Shown here piece after piece: positions 1 to 7,870 of a DNA stretch of 32,627 nt. Numbering within the stretch: the first letter of the stretch is position 1; every line of letters starts with the position of its first letter. The translations under genes were made by a program, and so were the position numbers. The notes under the pieces are model-generated. The model did no database searches. It saw only the letters and a list, made by a program, of their open reading frames with translations, and had not been told where the DNA came from. This stretch comes from Halalkalibacter oceani (lineage in GTDB: Bacteria; Bacillota; Bacilli; Bacillales; Bacillaceae_D): assembly GCF_023715605.1 (NCBI RefSeq), contig NZ_JAMBOL010000038.1, positions 1 to 32,627 of the forward strand, read 5' to 3'.

Positions 1-129
1 CTGTAAGAAATTTTAATTCGTTCTACTTCTATCCAGTAGTACTGGTGAGATTACTATTTGGTGTTAGTGAAATTTGGAGAATACACGAGTATTAGCGAGA
101 AAATTAAACTTTATTGAGGGAGGTTATTT

Positions 130-594
130 ATGAACAAGTATCCATTTATAGGGGCGTTTATTTTAATTCTTACCATTTTCGGTTGTTCAGATGGAAGCTT
201 TTCAGGAGAAAAACCACCAGAGATGTACATAGTCATTGAAAATGAAAAATATGAAACAAAGCTTGGTTCCTATTGTTGGGCAAGTGAATGCGTTGATACA
301 GTGGGGCCTGTTGAACTCTTAAAAGAAAAAGAACCGATTGTAGTAAATCCTGGGGAGACAATCATTTTCAGTATGGACTACGATCCTCTGCCAAATGAAA
401 TTTATCTTAATGAAATTAATGGAACGAATGAAAGAGAAATCTTAATAGATGAAAATGAGTTTTCTGCCCCTACCCATGCCGGCGCTAAACAGCATCGCAA
501 ACCAGGTTGGTCTGCTAAATTCAGGCCGGTCGGTATCCTTTCCAAGTCTGATTTTTCCGTACTTGCTAATGATCAGAAACAGAGCAAGCAATAA
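130..594 (+). pseudogene. Truncated lipoprotein gene fused to antisense BCCT sequence
   Basis: The first 22 residues form a lipoprotein signal ending in IFGC, with Cys19 as the likely lipidated residue, and GAGGGAGG precedes the ATG. Residues 40-114 (GSYCW, ECVDT, GPVELL, PIVVNPGETI, MDYDPLPNE, then FSAP) resemble small Bacillus lipoproteins of unknown function that normally continue with a Tyr/Trp-rich beta-strand C-terminus. Here the family-like sequence stops at about residue 114 (base 471). The remaining 40 codons are simply the antisense of a transporter gene read in a chance open frame. The 5' part is visibly more AT-rich than everything downstream, which suggests a different origin. 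The protein is probably non-functional, and the family assignment is from memory of similar sequences. Confidence 0.6.
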
Positions 595-759
595 AAAAAA
601 CGTCGCAGAAAGGCTGTAAAACCAGCCAAAGGCATTGAGAAAAAAAGCTTGCGCCTGAAGCATAGCTGCTTCAAGAGGACGGGGGAACAAAGCTCCAATT
701 AACACAAAACCGATAGCCAGCAGTATAGAAACTTTAAATGTACGCGTTAATGATTTCAC
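471..759 (-). pseudogene. BCCT (betaine/choline/carnitine) transporter, N-terminal remnant
   Basis: Reading from a GTG at 759, the protein begins MKSLTRTFKVSILLAIGF and contains two hydrophobic segments, then SKYGKIRLGKD, PEFSRPTWFAMLFSAGMG. This order is typical of the N-terminus of OpuD/BetP-type glycine betaine and choline transporters, which are about 500 residues long. After FSAGMG the family continues with IGLVFWGV. Here the reading becomes RGRKLIFIY and stops at 442, so only about the first 95 residues survive. The break coincides with the end of the recognisable lipoprotein sequence on the other strand. Loss of more than 80 percent of the transporter makes this a dead remnant. Confidence 0.8.
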
Positions 760-988
760 TTTTATTCCCTACTCTCTACGTCATTTACTATTTAGCCTGC
801 ACGAAAACAGGGAACATTATGTTTTTTCTCTGACAAGCATCACTGTTTTCGAATCAGGTCACCGAAGAGCAGTGGCTCAAAAAATCTCTAATATTTTGTG
901 ATACTATGTTTTATTTGCTGCGAGAAAGGGGAGAGAGGAATGAAGCGAGAATGTGTGGAGTGACCAAATAATAAGTAGGAGTGATCAC

Positions 989-2209
989 TTGAAGCGTATA
1001 GCGATTTGGATGATGTTGGCAGTGTGTTTCTTGATGGTGGTGGCAGCCCCGGTTCAAGCAGCGCCGCAGACAGCGGTGGATATCGTTATTGATGGGGAAG
1101 AGGTCATTCTCCCTGATTCCGCTGCTGCCTTTTTGGAGAGCAACCGGACATTTGTCCCTGTCCGCGGTGTATTTGCCCATCTCGGCCTAGAAATTAAATG
1201 GGATCAGGATTCGCAAACTGCGACAATTAGTGGAGACGATGTAACGATTGAGATGAAGCTTGGAGAAAGTCAGGTACAGGTGAATGGTCAGGCGACCGCG
1301 ATAGACAGTCCTGTCATGATGAAGGAGAGTCGTTTGTTTATCCCGCTTCGTTTTGTTGTCGAGCAAGCTGGCTTTGAGGTGAAGTGGAATCAGGAGGAGC
1401 ACACGGTCTATTTGGAAACTCCAGCGCTTGGCGAAGAGCTGACGGATACCGCAGCCTTTTTGCAAGAACTGATTGCGGCCGGGCAACAATTAACGAGTTA
1501 TTCAGCGGAAGTGGATATCGAGCAGGCAATGAGCATGGCCGATGAAAATATCGAGATGGATATGAGAATGCAAATGGATATGGTCACGGATCCACTGAGC
1601 TTTTATCAGCATATGACGATGGAAATGGAAGAATTAGGGGAAGCGGTTAGCTCTGAAGCATATTTTACGGAGGACGGTTTCTATTCCTATGATTCGATGT
1701 TTGATCAATGGATCAAATATGATGAGGATATGTATGAAAGCATGATCGGACTTTCTGAGACTCAGCTCGACCCGGTCGCCCAGTTTGAGCTGATGGAAGC
1801 ATATATCGAGGATTTAAAAGTATATGAGCAGGAAGATACGTACGAGATGCATTTTAATGTGTCGGGAGAAGGCTTTCAGGAACTGCTGGAGCTGATTCTG
1901 AATATGTCTGAGCTCGGTTTGGATGAGGAATTGCTGGAGGATCTTAACCTTGCTATTCATATTGATGAAATGTCCATTGTGACGACGCTTGATAAAGAAA
2001 CGCTCTACCCGCTATCGGAGCAAATGGAATCCGACTTAACCATCACAGTGGAAGGGGAAGAGATTGCAATCAGGCAGAAAGCTGATTCCACCTATTCCAA
2101 CTTCAACAGCTTAAGTGAAATCAATATTCCACAGGAAGTCATTGATTCTGCGATTACGTTTGATGAATATTTGGAGCAAATAGAAATGGACTACGAGGAA
2201 GCGATGTAG
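989..2209 (+). CDS. Secreted stalk-domain protein with LolA-like C-terminal region
   Basis: The chosen start is the TTG at 989, preceded by AGTAGGAG at 7-base spacing. An in-frame ATG at 953 lacks a ribosome site and would place charged residues before the signal peptide. The signal peptide ends around VQAAPQ. Residues about 20-135 form a two-repeat stalk module (older name: copper amine oxidase N-terminal domain), shown by NRTFVPVRGVF, LGLEIKWD, SRLFIPLRFV and AGFEVKWN. The remaining 270 residues are very acidic, rich in Met and Glu, and look like the DUF6612/LolA-like lipoprotein fold (SYSAEVDIEQ and many alternating strands), possibly binding a hydrophobic ligand. There is no amine-oxidase catalytic domain. 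It is the first of six stalk-domain genes and has its own terminator. Confidence 0.85.
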   Translation: MKRIAIWMMLAVCFLMVVAAPVQAAPQTAVDIVIDGEEVILPDSAAAFLESNRTFVPVRGVFAHLGLEIKWDQDSQTATISGDDVTIEMKLGESQVQVNGQATAIDSPVMMKESRLFIPLRFVVEQAGFEVKWNQEEHTVYLETPALGEELTDTAAFLQELIAAGQQLTSYSAEVDIEQAMSMADENIEMDMRMQMDMVTDPLSFYQHMTMEMEELGEAVSSEAYFTEDGFYSYDSMFDQWIKYDEDMYESMIGLSETQLDPVAQFELMEAYIEDLKVYEQEDTYEMHFNVSGEGFQELLELILNMSELGLDEELLEDLNLAIHIDEMSIVTTLDKETLYPLSEQMESDLTITVEGEEIAIRQKADSTYSNFNSLSEINIPQEVIDSAITFDEYLEQIEMDYEEAM

Positions 2210-2221
2210 TTTTCACAAAGA

Positions 2222-2265
2222 AAAAAGCTGTGCCGGTTTCTCACTAACCGTTGGCACAGCTTTTT
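2222..2265 (+). terminator. Rho-independent terminator after the first stalk-domain gene
   Basis: Arms AAAAAGCTGTGCC and GGCACAGCTTTTT enclose an 18-base loop that itself contains GGTT/AACC, and the second arm ends in a T run. It starts 13 bases after the stop codon. The A-rich left flank means it could also work from the opposite strand. Confidence 0.9.
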
Positions 2266-2290
2266 CTAGTTTAGTTGAATCTGTGAAGGG

Positions 2291-2378
2291 ACGTCGGCTG
2301 CGCGCGTTACACGCAAGTCTGAAAGAAGACCACTTTCAGACTTGCTCAAAAGACAGTAACGGCGGCTCCGCACGACGT
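2291..2378. repeat. Long imperfect palindrome with three nested arm pairs
   Basis: ACGTCG at 2291-2296 pairs with CGACGT at 2373-2378, GTTAC at 2306-2310 pairs with GTAAC at 2356-2360, and the perfect 13-base arms GCAAGTCTGAAAG at 2313-2325 and CTTTCAGACTTGC at 2333-2345 surround a 7-base loop. Neither side has a T run, so it is not a standard terminator. It lies between two convergent genes, each with its own terminator. It could be a mobile miniature or REP-like element or a structured RNA. Confidence 0.6.
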
Positions 2379-2382
2379 AATA

Positions 2383-2407
2383 AAAAAAGCCGCTGTGCGG
2401 CTTTTTT
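2383..2407 (-). terminator. Terminator of the two-module stalk-domain gene
   Basis: The stem AAAAAAGCCGC / GCGGCTTTTTT has a 3-base loop (TGT). It overlaps the stop codon of the minus-strand gene by two bases, and on that strand the stem is followed by a T run. The symmetry also allows use from the plus strand. Confidence 0.85.
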
Positions 2408-4304
2408 AACGGATTGTTTCGATATATAAGGCGACTGGGAGGGCGGCTCCGCCGGCATGCATAATCTCAACAGTGATTTCATCCGTTCCCGGTTCGACGC
2501 GGTAATCGATTAATTCCACATAATCCTGGTTTGGCTTTAAGGTTGGAATTAAATGACTTTCTCCATTTACTTTAATCGCTCCACTGTAGAGACCACCGCG
2601 GCCGGTTGCTTTCAGGCGAACCGTTGCTGCTCGAGATGTCTGATTGACGAGTGGGATCGTCACATGATAAGTCATCCCGAAATGGCCTGGGTTGCCAATT
2701 GCCCCATTTGTTGTCGACAGGGAGTTCTCCGCTGTCAACAGGTGGTCGCTGCGGCCGTTTGAAAGATTATAGCCTTGTTCAACAGAACCGATTGTATATT
2801 CCGGTAATGTCGCGGCAAGGTCAGACGCAGGCCATGCCCCGCGTGGGTGAGCGGCGTATGGATTAATCTGGATTGGTTCAGTGCGAATGGAGGTCAGGTC
2901 CTCAAACTCACTTAAAACCGTACGGATAATGTACTCGTCATCACCTGAAGTTTGGACGGTGAAATCATTCAGGAATCCGACAATATACCGCGGATAAAGC
3001 TCAAATTCGTCAATGATCGCCGTTTCACCCGGTGCAATCGTCAAGCCCTGACTGCTCTTTGTTTGCTGTCGGTTGTTTAGAACGCCATCAGCAATCGGTA
3101 ATCCAATGTCATAGTTGACCCAGCTGTTGTTGCTTTTCTTTACGATCCCGCTGGAAGCTGGAATAGTCAGTGACTCGGTTTCAGATGTATTCTCAATCGT
3201 AATCCCGATATTAACCTTTGTCCCTAACTGATTTAAATGCCAGCCGAACACACGGTGGTCGTTCTGCTCTTTATCCGGTGTCACCCGTTGCTCTGACAGT
3301 GTCAGGCGCGGAGCCGGCGGAATCAAAGATGGTGTCAATGTTTCCGGGTTATCGCTGACCAGCAGCTGGCGGTCGCCTACTAATTCAGCTTCCGGGACTA
3401 AATCGGGAACACGCAGGCTGCCTTCCTGTTTAGGGAGGAACTCACTGCTGAACATAAATTGATTCAAATAAATATAAATTTCATTCGTATCACTGCGGAA
3501 ACGCAGATTCCCTCCTAAGGCATTGACGATGAAGTGGACAGGCACATACATTTCATTGCCGACAAGAAATGGGACTTCATTTGATGCAGTCGGTTCCTGG
3601 TTGACCAAAATATTGCTTTGGTTGTTACGGAACGTAAAGACAAGACCTTCAATCTGAAGCTCGACTGTTTGCGAGTCAAGCCATTGAACGGATGAGTTTT
3701 CCAAGTAATTATAGAAATACTTCGCTGGAATATAGTTACGGCCGTTGCGAATGATCGCCGATTCTTCCATTTGAATTCGCTGATTGTTTAAATGCAGCGT
3801 ATAAGGCTCACCGCTGACAGGTGGCTGGCTTGAACCTGTCGTTGAAATCGTAATTAGTTGAGCCTGATGGTTGTAGTTAACAGTGCCGTCAAAGTTTTCG
3901 ATGACAAAACGTAACGGGACGTATGTACGGTTCTTGTACATAATTGAAGGGGCCGTTAACGCCACCCGCTGATTATTTACCCGAGCGGAACTTGAGTTGA
4001 TCGTTAATTCAATCGTCGTTCCGTTTTTGATCGCTTTGGCCGTTTGCGACGCTTTATTCCATTCGATTTGGGCGCCGACAGCTTCATAGAGCGCTCTCAT
4101 TGGTAAAAGCGTGTGACCATTTTTATTAAGAATCGGATCCGAAAGCTGTAATCTGGACCCATTGAGCATGATTGTCATATTGTTTTTCGTATATAAATCT
4201 CCCTGGACGTGAGTGGCTGCCAGTGCTTGTCCTCCGTTAACAGACAAGCCCGTCGTTGTAATCAGAGTCAAAGCCATTAAAACAGTAAATAAACGTTTGA
4301 GCAT
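2406..4304 (-). CDS. Secreted protein with two tandem stalk modules and an unknown C-terminal half
   Basis: The start is the ATG at 4304, with AAGGAG seven bases upstream and a clear signal peptide (MLKRLFTVLMALTLITTTG ... ALAATHV). The frame is open 71 codons further upstream, but that part is AT-rich and has no ribosome site. Residues about 35-155 form stalk module 1 (GHTLLPMRALYEAVGAQIEWN, NRTYVPLRFV). Residues about 165-275 form a more divergent module 2 (GRNYIPAKYFYNYL, EMYVPVHFIVNALGG). The last 350 residues have no motif I recognise. They are Asn/Thr-rich and predicted to be beta-sheet, with phrases such as NIGITIENTSE and YHVTIPLVNQTS suggesting immunoglobulin-like or other adhesive beta domains. 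There is no catalytic signature. It is probably a surface-exposed structural or binding protein, and it is last in a minus-strand run of three stalk-domain genes. Confidence 0.85.
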   Translation of the reverse strand: MLKRLFTVLMALTLITTTGLSVNGGQALAATHVQGDLYTKNNMTIMLNGSRLQLSDPILNKNGHTLLPMRALYEAVGAQIEWNKASQTAKAIKNGTTIELTINSSSARVNNQRVALTAPSIMYKNRTYVPLRFVIENFDGTVNYNHQAQLITISTTGSSQPPVSGEPYTLHLNNQRIQMEESAIIRNGRNYIPAKYFYNYLENSSVQWLDSQTVELQIEGLVFTFRNNQSNILVNQEPTASNEVPFLVGNEMYVPVHFIVNALGGNLRFRSDTNEIYIYLNQFMFSSEFLPKQEGSLRVPDLVPEAELVGDRQLLVSDNPETLTPSLIPPAPRLTLSEQRVTPDKEQNDHRVFGWHLNQLGTKVNIGITIENTSETESLTIPASSGIVKKSNNSWVNYDIGLPIADGVLNNRQQTKSSQGLTIAPGETAIIDEFELYPRYIVGFLNDFTVQTSGDDEYIIRTVLSEFEDLTSIRTEPIQINPYAAHPRGAWPASDLAATLPEYTIGSVEQGYNLSNGRSDHLLTAENSLSTTNGAIGNPGHFGMTYHVTIPLVNQTSRAATVRLKATGRGGLYSGAIKVNGESHLIPTLKPNQDYVELIDYRVEPGTDEITVEIMHAGGAALPVALYIETIR

Positions 4305-4538
4305 GTGTGATCTCCTTATTTTTAAAAGCATTTTCCGAACAATCCCATAATAACACATAAAAATTAGGAGATATATAGAAAAAAATGTGTCTTTTGAGGA
4401 ATTTCTACAGATTGAGACAATTGTCACGAATTGTGTAAAAAATTTTAAAAGACTGTTTCCCTCTCCCCTTACCGTGTCATCTCGAAAAAGTCGGTTCTCC
4501 TCTTTTTGAACGACCATTAGTTGGAAAAAGTTTCACCA

Positions 4539-6176
4539 TCAGTAAAAATATAAAACACGTCCGCGTCCCCAATCAACTTTCGCTTCCAACGCCTCGGAAA
4601 TAAAGCGGAGCGGGACAAGAGTACGCCCATTTTCAATCGTGGCCGGGACATCAAGGCTGACGAGCTGTCCATTGACATAGGCCTGTTTGGAGTTCAGTGT
4701 CATGACAATTTCCGTACCCGGGGCCCGTCCTTCGATCCTTTTCGCCGCAGCGTCCCATTTCAGCTGAAGGCCGGCTTCTTCAAAGAATGAGCGGACAGGT
4801 ACGAGCATTCTCCCATTACGAATAACCGGGCCGACGCGATCAAACGTCAGCAGCTGCTGGTCGAGTGCTGCTTTCATTTGCTGGCTGTCGCTCCGTTTCA
4901 CGCGTGAGATGTGAGTCGAGATCAACGCCAGAACATCGGTTGAAACAAACGTTTTCCCGTTTTCGTTAAAGAGTTGAACTTCGTTTGTCAGCTCCCGGCC
5001 ATTAAAGAACAGTCGTCCGGGAAAAGGCGTAACGTTGATTCGCTTTTTTGCGCCATTCAGATGGGCACGTTTTGTATAAGCTGACTGTAAAAGGTTTCTC
5101 GTATCAACATATCGCTGATTTCGTTCACCTCTTAAGATGACGGTAACATAATCATGGTCATTCGAGCTGGCAAAGCTGACAAGATTGTAGCGCGAAGCAC
5201 TTGTATAGCCCGTCTTGCCGCCGGTCACGGTCGCCGTAAAATAAGGCGAATCAGTACGGATCAAAGAATTGGAATTTCTCCACGTCTTTGCTTTTGCCGC
5301 CCCGTTTGGCCCGCGGTAAGAAGCATAGTAACTTGGGGCGCCGACAATTTTCATAAAAAGGGGAGATGCGGCTGCTTCCTTGGCGACTAATGCGAGATCG
5401 GCAGCGGTCGTATATTGATTCGGATGGTGGTACCCATGTGAGTTGACAAAATTCGTCCGCGTCATGCCAAGCTCCCTCGCCCGGGTGTTCATAAGCTGGA
5501 CAAATTGCTGTTCAGAGCCGGCGATAAGTTCGGCGATCGCGACTGCGGCGTCATTGCCGGATGGAAGCATCATCGCATATAGCAGCTGCTCAAGCGTAAG
5601 ACGGTCGCCCGGTACTAGTCCCGCTTTAGAGCTATCATGGGGGACAGCGGCCGCACGGGGGCTGACGGTGACAAGCTCTTGCAGCTGACCGCGTTCAATC
5701 GCGAGCAGGGCAGTCATGATTTTCAGCGTGCTGGAGGGATAAAGGCGCTGGTTCGCATTTTTTGAAAAGACAGGCAGCGCCGCGTCATCCTCAAGCATAA
5801 CACTTGCCTGAGCGCCAATCTTCGGATTAATGCGTAGCTGCTCGGCTGCAATCGTGGCGTCTTTCGGAAGTGCACCCTCTACTGTGACAGAGCTGTTGAC
5901 AGTCGGCGCGCCATCGAGATGAAGATCGGCTCCCTGCTGACTTAGCGTTAGCCCAAGTATCGAGGCAACGTCTTCAACCGGGAGAAAGGCCTGTTGTTTG
6001 TAAGTAAGGAGCGGGCCATTCCCTTTTGATTCAACCCCCTGGAAATGGTAATAGTAGGATTCTTCATAAACCTGGATTTGCTTTGGTTCCTGAAAGGCGG
6101 CTGCCGTGGCCGTTGCAAGGCCGGGCAGCTTTATCAATAATAGAATCATGAATGTCAGCATACTTTTTTGAAACAT
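4539..6176 (-). CDS. D-alanyl-D-alanine carboxypeptidase (S11) with C-terminal stalk module
   Basis: The start is the ATG at 6176 behind GGAGGAG, and a signal peptide of about 27 residues follows. The penicillin-binding peptidase domain (residues about 110-365) has all three active-site motifs: S149-T-L-K152, S206-G-N208 and K321-T-G323. It should remove the terminal D-Ala from peptidoglycan stem peptides outside the membrane. PBP5-type enzymes normally end in a beta domain plus an amphipathic membrane anchor. Here the C-terminus (residues about 385-545) is instead a stalk module (GRMLVPVRSFFEEAGLQLKWD, GRTLVPLRFISEALEAKVDW). A degenerate half module also precedes the catalytic domain (QAFLPVEDVASILGLTL, residues 62-78). 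It lies 71 bases downstream of the M14 peptidase gene with no clear terminator between, so the two are probably co-transcribed. Confidence 0.95.
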   Translation of the reverse strand: MFQKSMLTFMILLLIKLPGLATATAAAFQEPKQIQVYEESYYYHFQGVESKGNGPLLTYKQQAFLPVEDVASILGLTLSQQGADLHLDGAPTVNSSVTVEGALPKDATIAAEQLRINPKIGAQASVMLEDDAALPVFSKNANQRLYPSSTLKIMTALLAIERGQLQELVTVSPRAAAVPHDSSKAGLVPGDRLTLEQLLYAMMLPSGNDAAVAIAELIAGSEQQFVQLMNTRARELGMTRTNFVNSHGYHHPNQYTTAADLALVAKEAAASPLFMKIVGAPSYYASYRGPNGAAKAKTWRNSNSLIRTDSPYFTATVTGGKTGYTSASRYNLVSFASSNDHDYVTVILRGERNQRYVDTRNLLQSAYTKRAHLNGAKKRINVTPFPGRLFFNGRELTNEVQLFNENGKTFVSTDVLALISTHISRVKRSDSQQMKAALDQQLLTFDRVGPVIRNGRMLVPVRSFFEEAGLQLKWDAAAKRIEGRAPGTEIVMTLNSKQAYVNGQLVSLDVPATIENGRTLVPLRFISEALEAKVDWGRGRVLYFY

Positions 6177-6247
6177 AATAGACTCCTCCCGAGTAGGCAC
6201 TATGTTGTTTTTCTCTTATTCTGTTAATCCATAATTCTGCATTCCGC

Positions 6248-7639
6248 TTATTCAGTGGAAGAGGTGGTGATCCGGACCGTCTGTTCCTTCGACTGCCATT
6301 CGACTTTGGCGCCTAGCGCTTCGGCGATAAAACGGACCGGGACATAGGTGCGGTTATCGACCAACAGTGCCGAAACATCTAGCTCAACTCTTTCCCCGTC
6401 AAGATAAGCGTAGGGACGGTGAACCGGCAGACGAATGCTCTTTTCACTTGATTCAATCTGTACTTCGCGATTGGCGCTGTTCCATTTCACCGAGGCGCCA
6501 AGCCGTTCGAAAATGCTACGTAATGGCACAACGGTGCGATTTTGAACCGTAAATGCGCCTTCAGCAAGAGCGATCCGTTCTCCATCAACTTCAATCGAGA
6601 CAGGAGAAAAGGTATTGCGCAGTCTTGTTTCGAACATTTTCTGGCTTTCACGGGCAACATAAAGGCCGACAAGGCGGTTTTCCTGCCAGATGCGATCAAA
6701 ATTGGCGAGCGGGACGTTGGTCGCGCCGACATACGGTGACACTTCCGGCGTAAAGGCCGGCTTTTTGTATTGTTGAATAAACCAGTCCGTATAGCCGCCA
6801 CCGCCTGTTGCGCCGGGTTCTCCCATCAGACGGTAGCCGGTCATTTGCGACAATGCCCGGGCATGAGTGCGGTCACGGATCAGCTGGGCGCCCTGCTGAT
6901 GGAAATTCCAGAAAAGAATTTGTCCGCTGCTGTGATAGGAGACAGCCATTTCCGGACGAATCTCCTCCGTCAGCTCTAAGACAGCTTTCACCTCAGAAGC
7001 GCTGTGAGGGGTTTTTCCTTTATAGTTGGCGAAGCTCGGACCTCCCGGGCTGTTCGCGAGATTGTTCCAGTTCGCGTTGAATTGCCGGTTCAAATCGACT
7101 CCTTTGCCGTTTGCCTTCCAGCGTTTAAAGTTCGAACTGTTTTGATTCATGACCATAACAGAAGCCACCTCACCTTGAGGGACGCTGGTCAAGCCTTGCT
7201 GCTGAATCATCACCCCGTCGGGATTAAGCATCGGCACAAACCAGATACGGTGTTTATCAAGCAATGTTTTTACATCGTAGCCGCCGATGGAGCGGCGCTG
7301 CTGATACGCTTGGGCATATTGATCAATCATATACATGGTTAAATTAGTCGTGATCCATTCGCGGGCATGGTTGGAGCCGTTTATGTAAGAAGTAGACATG
7401 CCATTTCCGAGCGTAATGGCATAGATCGGACGACCGAATTCGCTTGTGCCGATCACATGGTATTCAATTAAATCAGGATATCTTTCAGCAAGTTTTTTCA
7501 TATCTCGTTCCATTTGTGCATAGGAATAGACTTGCTTAGGATTCACGATGGAAGCTTCGGCTGAAAATGGAGGAAAGAACAGAAGGAAAGTGAATATACT
7601 GGTACCAATCAGTGAGAAGAGATGTTTGCGAGCTGTCAA
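6248..7639 (-). CDS. Secreted M14 zinc carboxypeptidase with C-terminal stalk module
   Basis: The start is a TTG at 7639 with AAGGA upstream. The signal peptide ends near AEAS, residue 30. The M14 domain (residues about 35-335) keeps the zinc ligands H91 and E94 (HAREW) and H236 (SYHSSG), the substrate-binding N184-R185 (DLNRQFN) and the catalytic E299 (FTPEVSP). M14 enzymes of Bacillus include gamma-D-glutamyl-diamino acid peptidases acting on peptidoglycan or spore peptides. The exact substrate cannot be read here. Residues about 345-458 are a full stalk module (NRTVVPLRSIFERLGASVKWN, NRTYVPVRFIAEALGAKVEW). It is the first gene of the minus-strand run and is divergent from the CAP-domain gene. 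The shared module and neighbours suggest action at the cell wall. Confidence 0.93.
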   Translation of the reverse strand: MTARKHLFSLIGTSIFTFLLFFPPFSAEASIVNPKQVYSYAQMERDMKKLAERYPDLIEYHVIGTSEFGRPIYAITLGNGMSTSYINGSNHAREWITTNLTMYMIDQYAQAYQQRRSIGGYDVKTLLDKHRIWFVPMLNPDGVMIQQQGLTSVPQGEVASVMVMNQNSSNFKRWKANGKGVDLNRQFNANWNNLANSPGGPSFANYKGKTPHSASEVKAVLELTEEIRPEMAVSYHSSGQILFWNFHQQGAQLIRDRTHARALSQMTGYRLMGEPGATGGGGYTDWFIQQYKKPAFTPEVSPYVGATNVPLANFDRIWQENRLVGLYVARESQKMFETRLRNTFSPVSIEVDGERIALAEGAFTVQNRTVVPLRSIFERLGASVKWNSANREVQIESSEKSIRLPVHRPYAYLDGERVELDVSALLVDNRTYVPVRFIAEALGAKVEWQSKEQTVRITTSSTE

Positions 7640-7690
7640 ATTATGTCACGTCCTTATCTCAATCTGTCATAGTTGAAAACTATTTGTAGA

Positions 7691-7717
7691 GTAATAGCAA
7701 TCATTGGCAGAAGTCAA
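7691..7717 (-). promoter_or_regulatory. Weak candidate promoter for the M14 peptidase run
   Basis: On the minus strand TTGACT (7712-7717) and TATTAC (7691-7696) are separated by only 15 bases. The spacing is short and the -10 is imperfect, so this is a candidate only. It lies 52 bases before the TTG start, in the divergent region 7640-7870. No clear plus-strand promoter was seen in that region. Confidence 0.25.
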
Positions 7718-7870
7718 TGTTCCATTTTGACTAAATCGCGAGAAAACTACATAAAATGCCGAAATTTTTGTTTCTTTTACGAATCATAGGGGAATGGAAA
7801 TAGTAAGTAGGAAAGTGAAACATGGACGGCGAATGAATCGTTAGATTGTGAGAATACAGGAGGGGATGGG

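Noticed and set aside
4305-4517. N-terminal extension of the double-module stalk protein
   Set aside because: The extension is AT-rich, has no ribosome site and would bury a clear signal peptide. AAGGAG sits at the right place before 4304.
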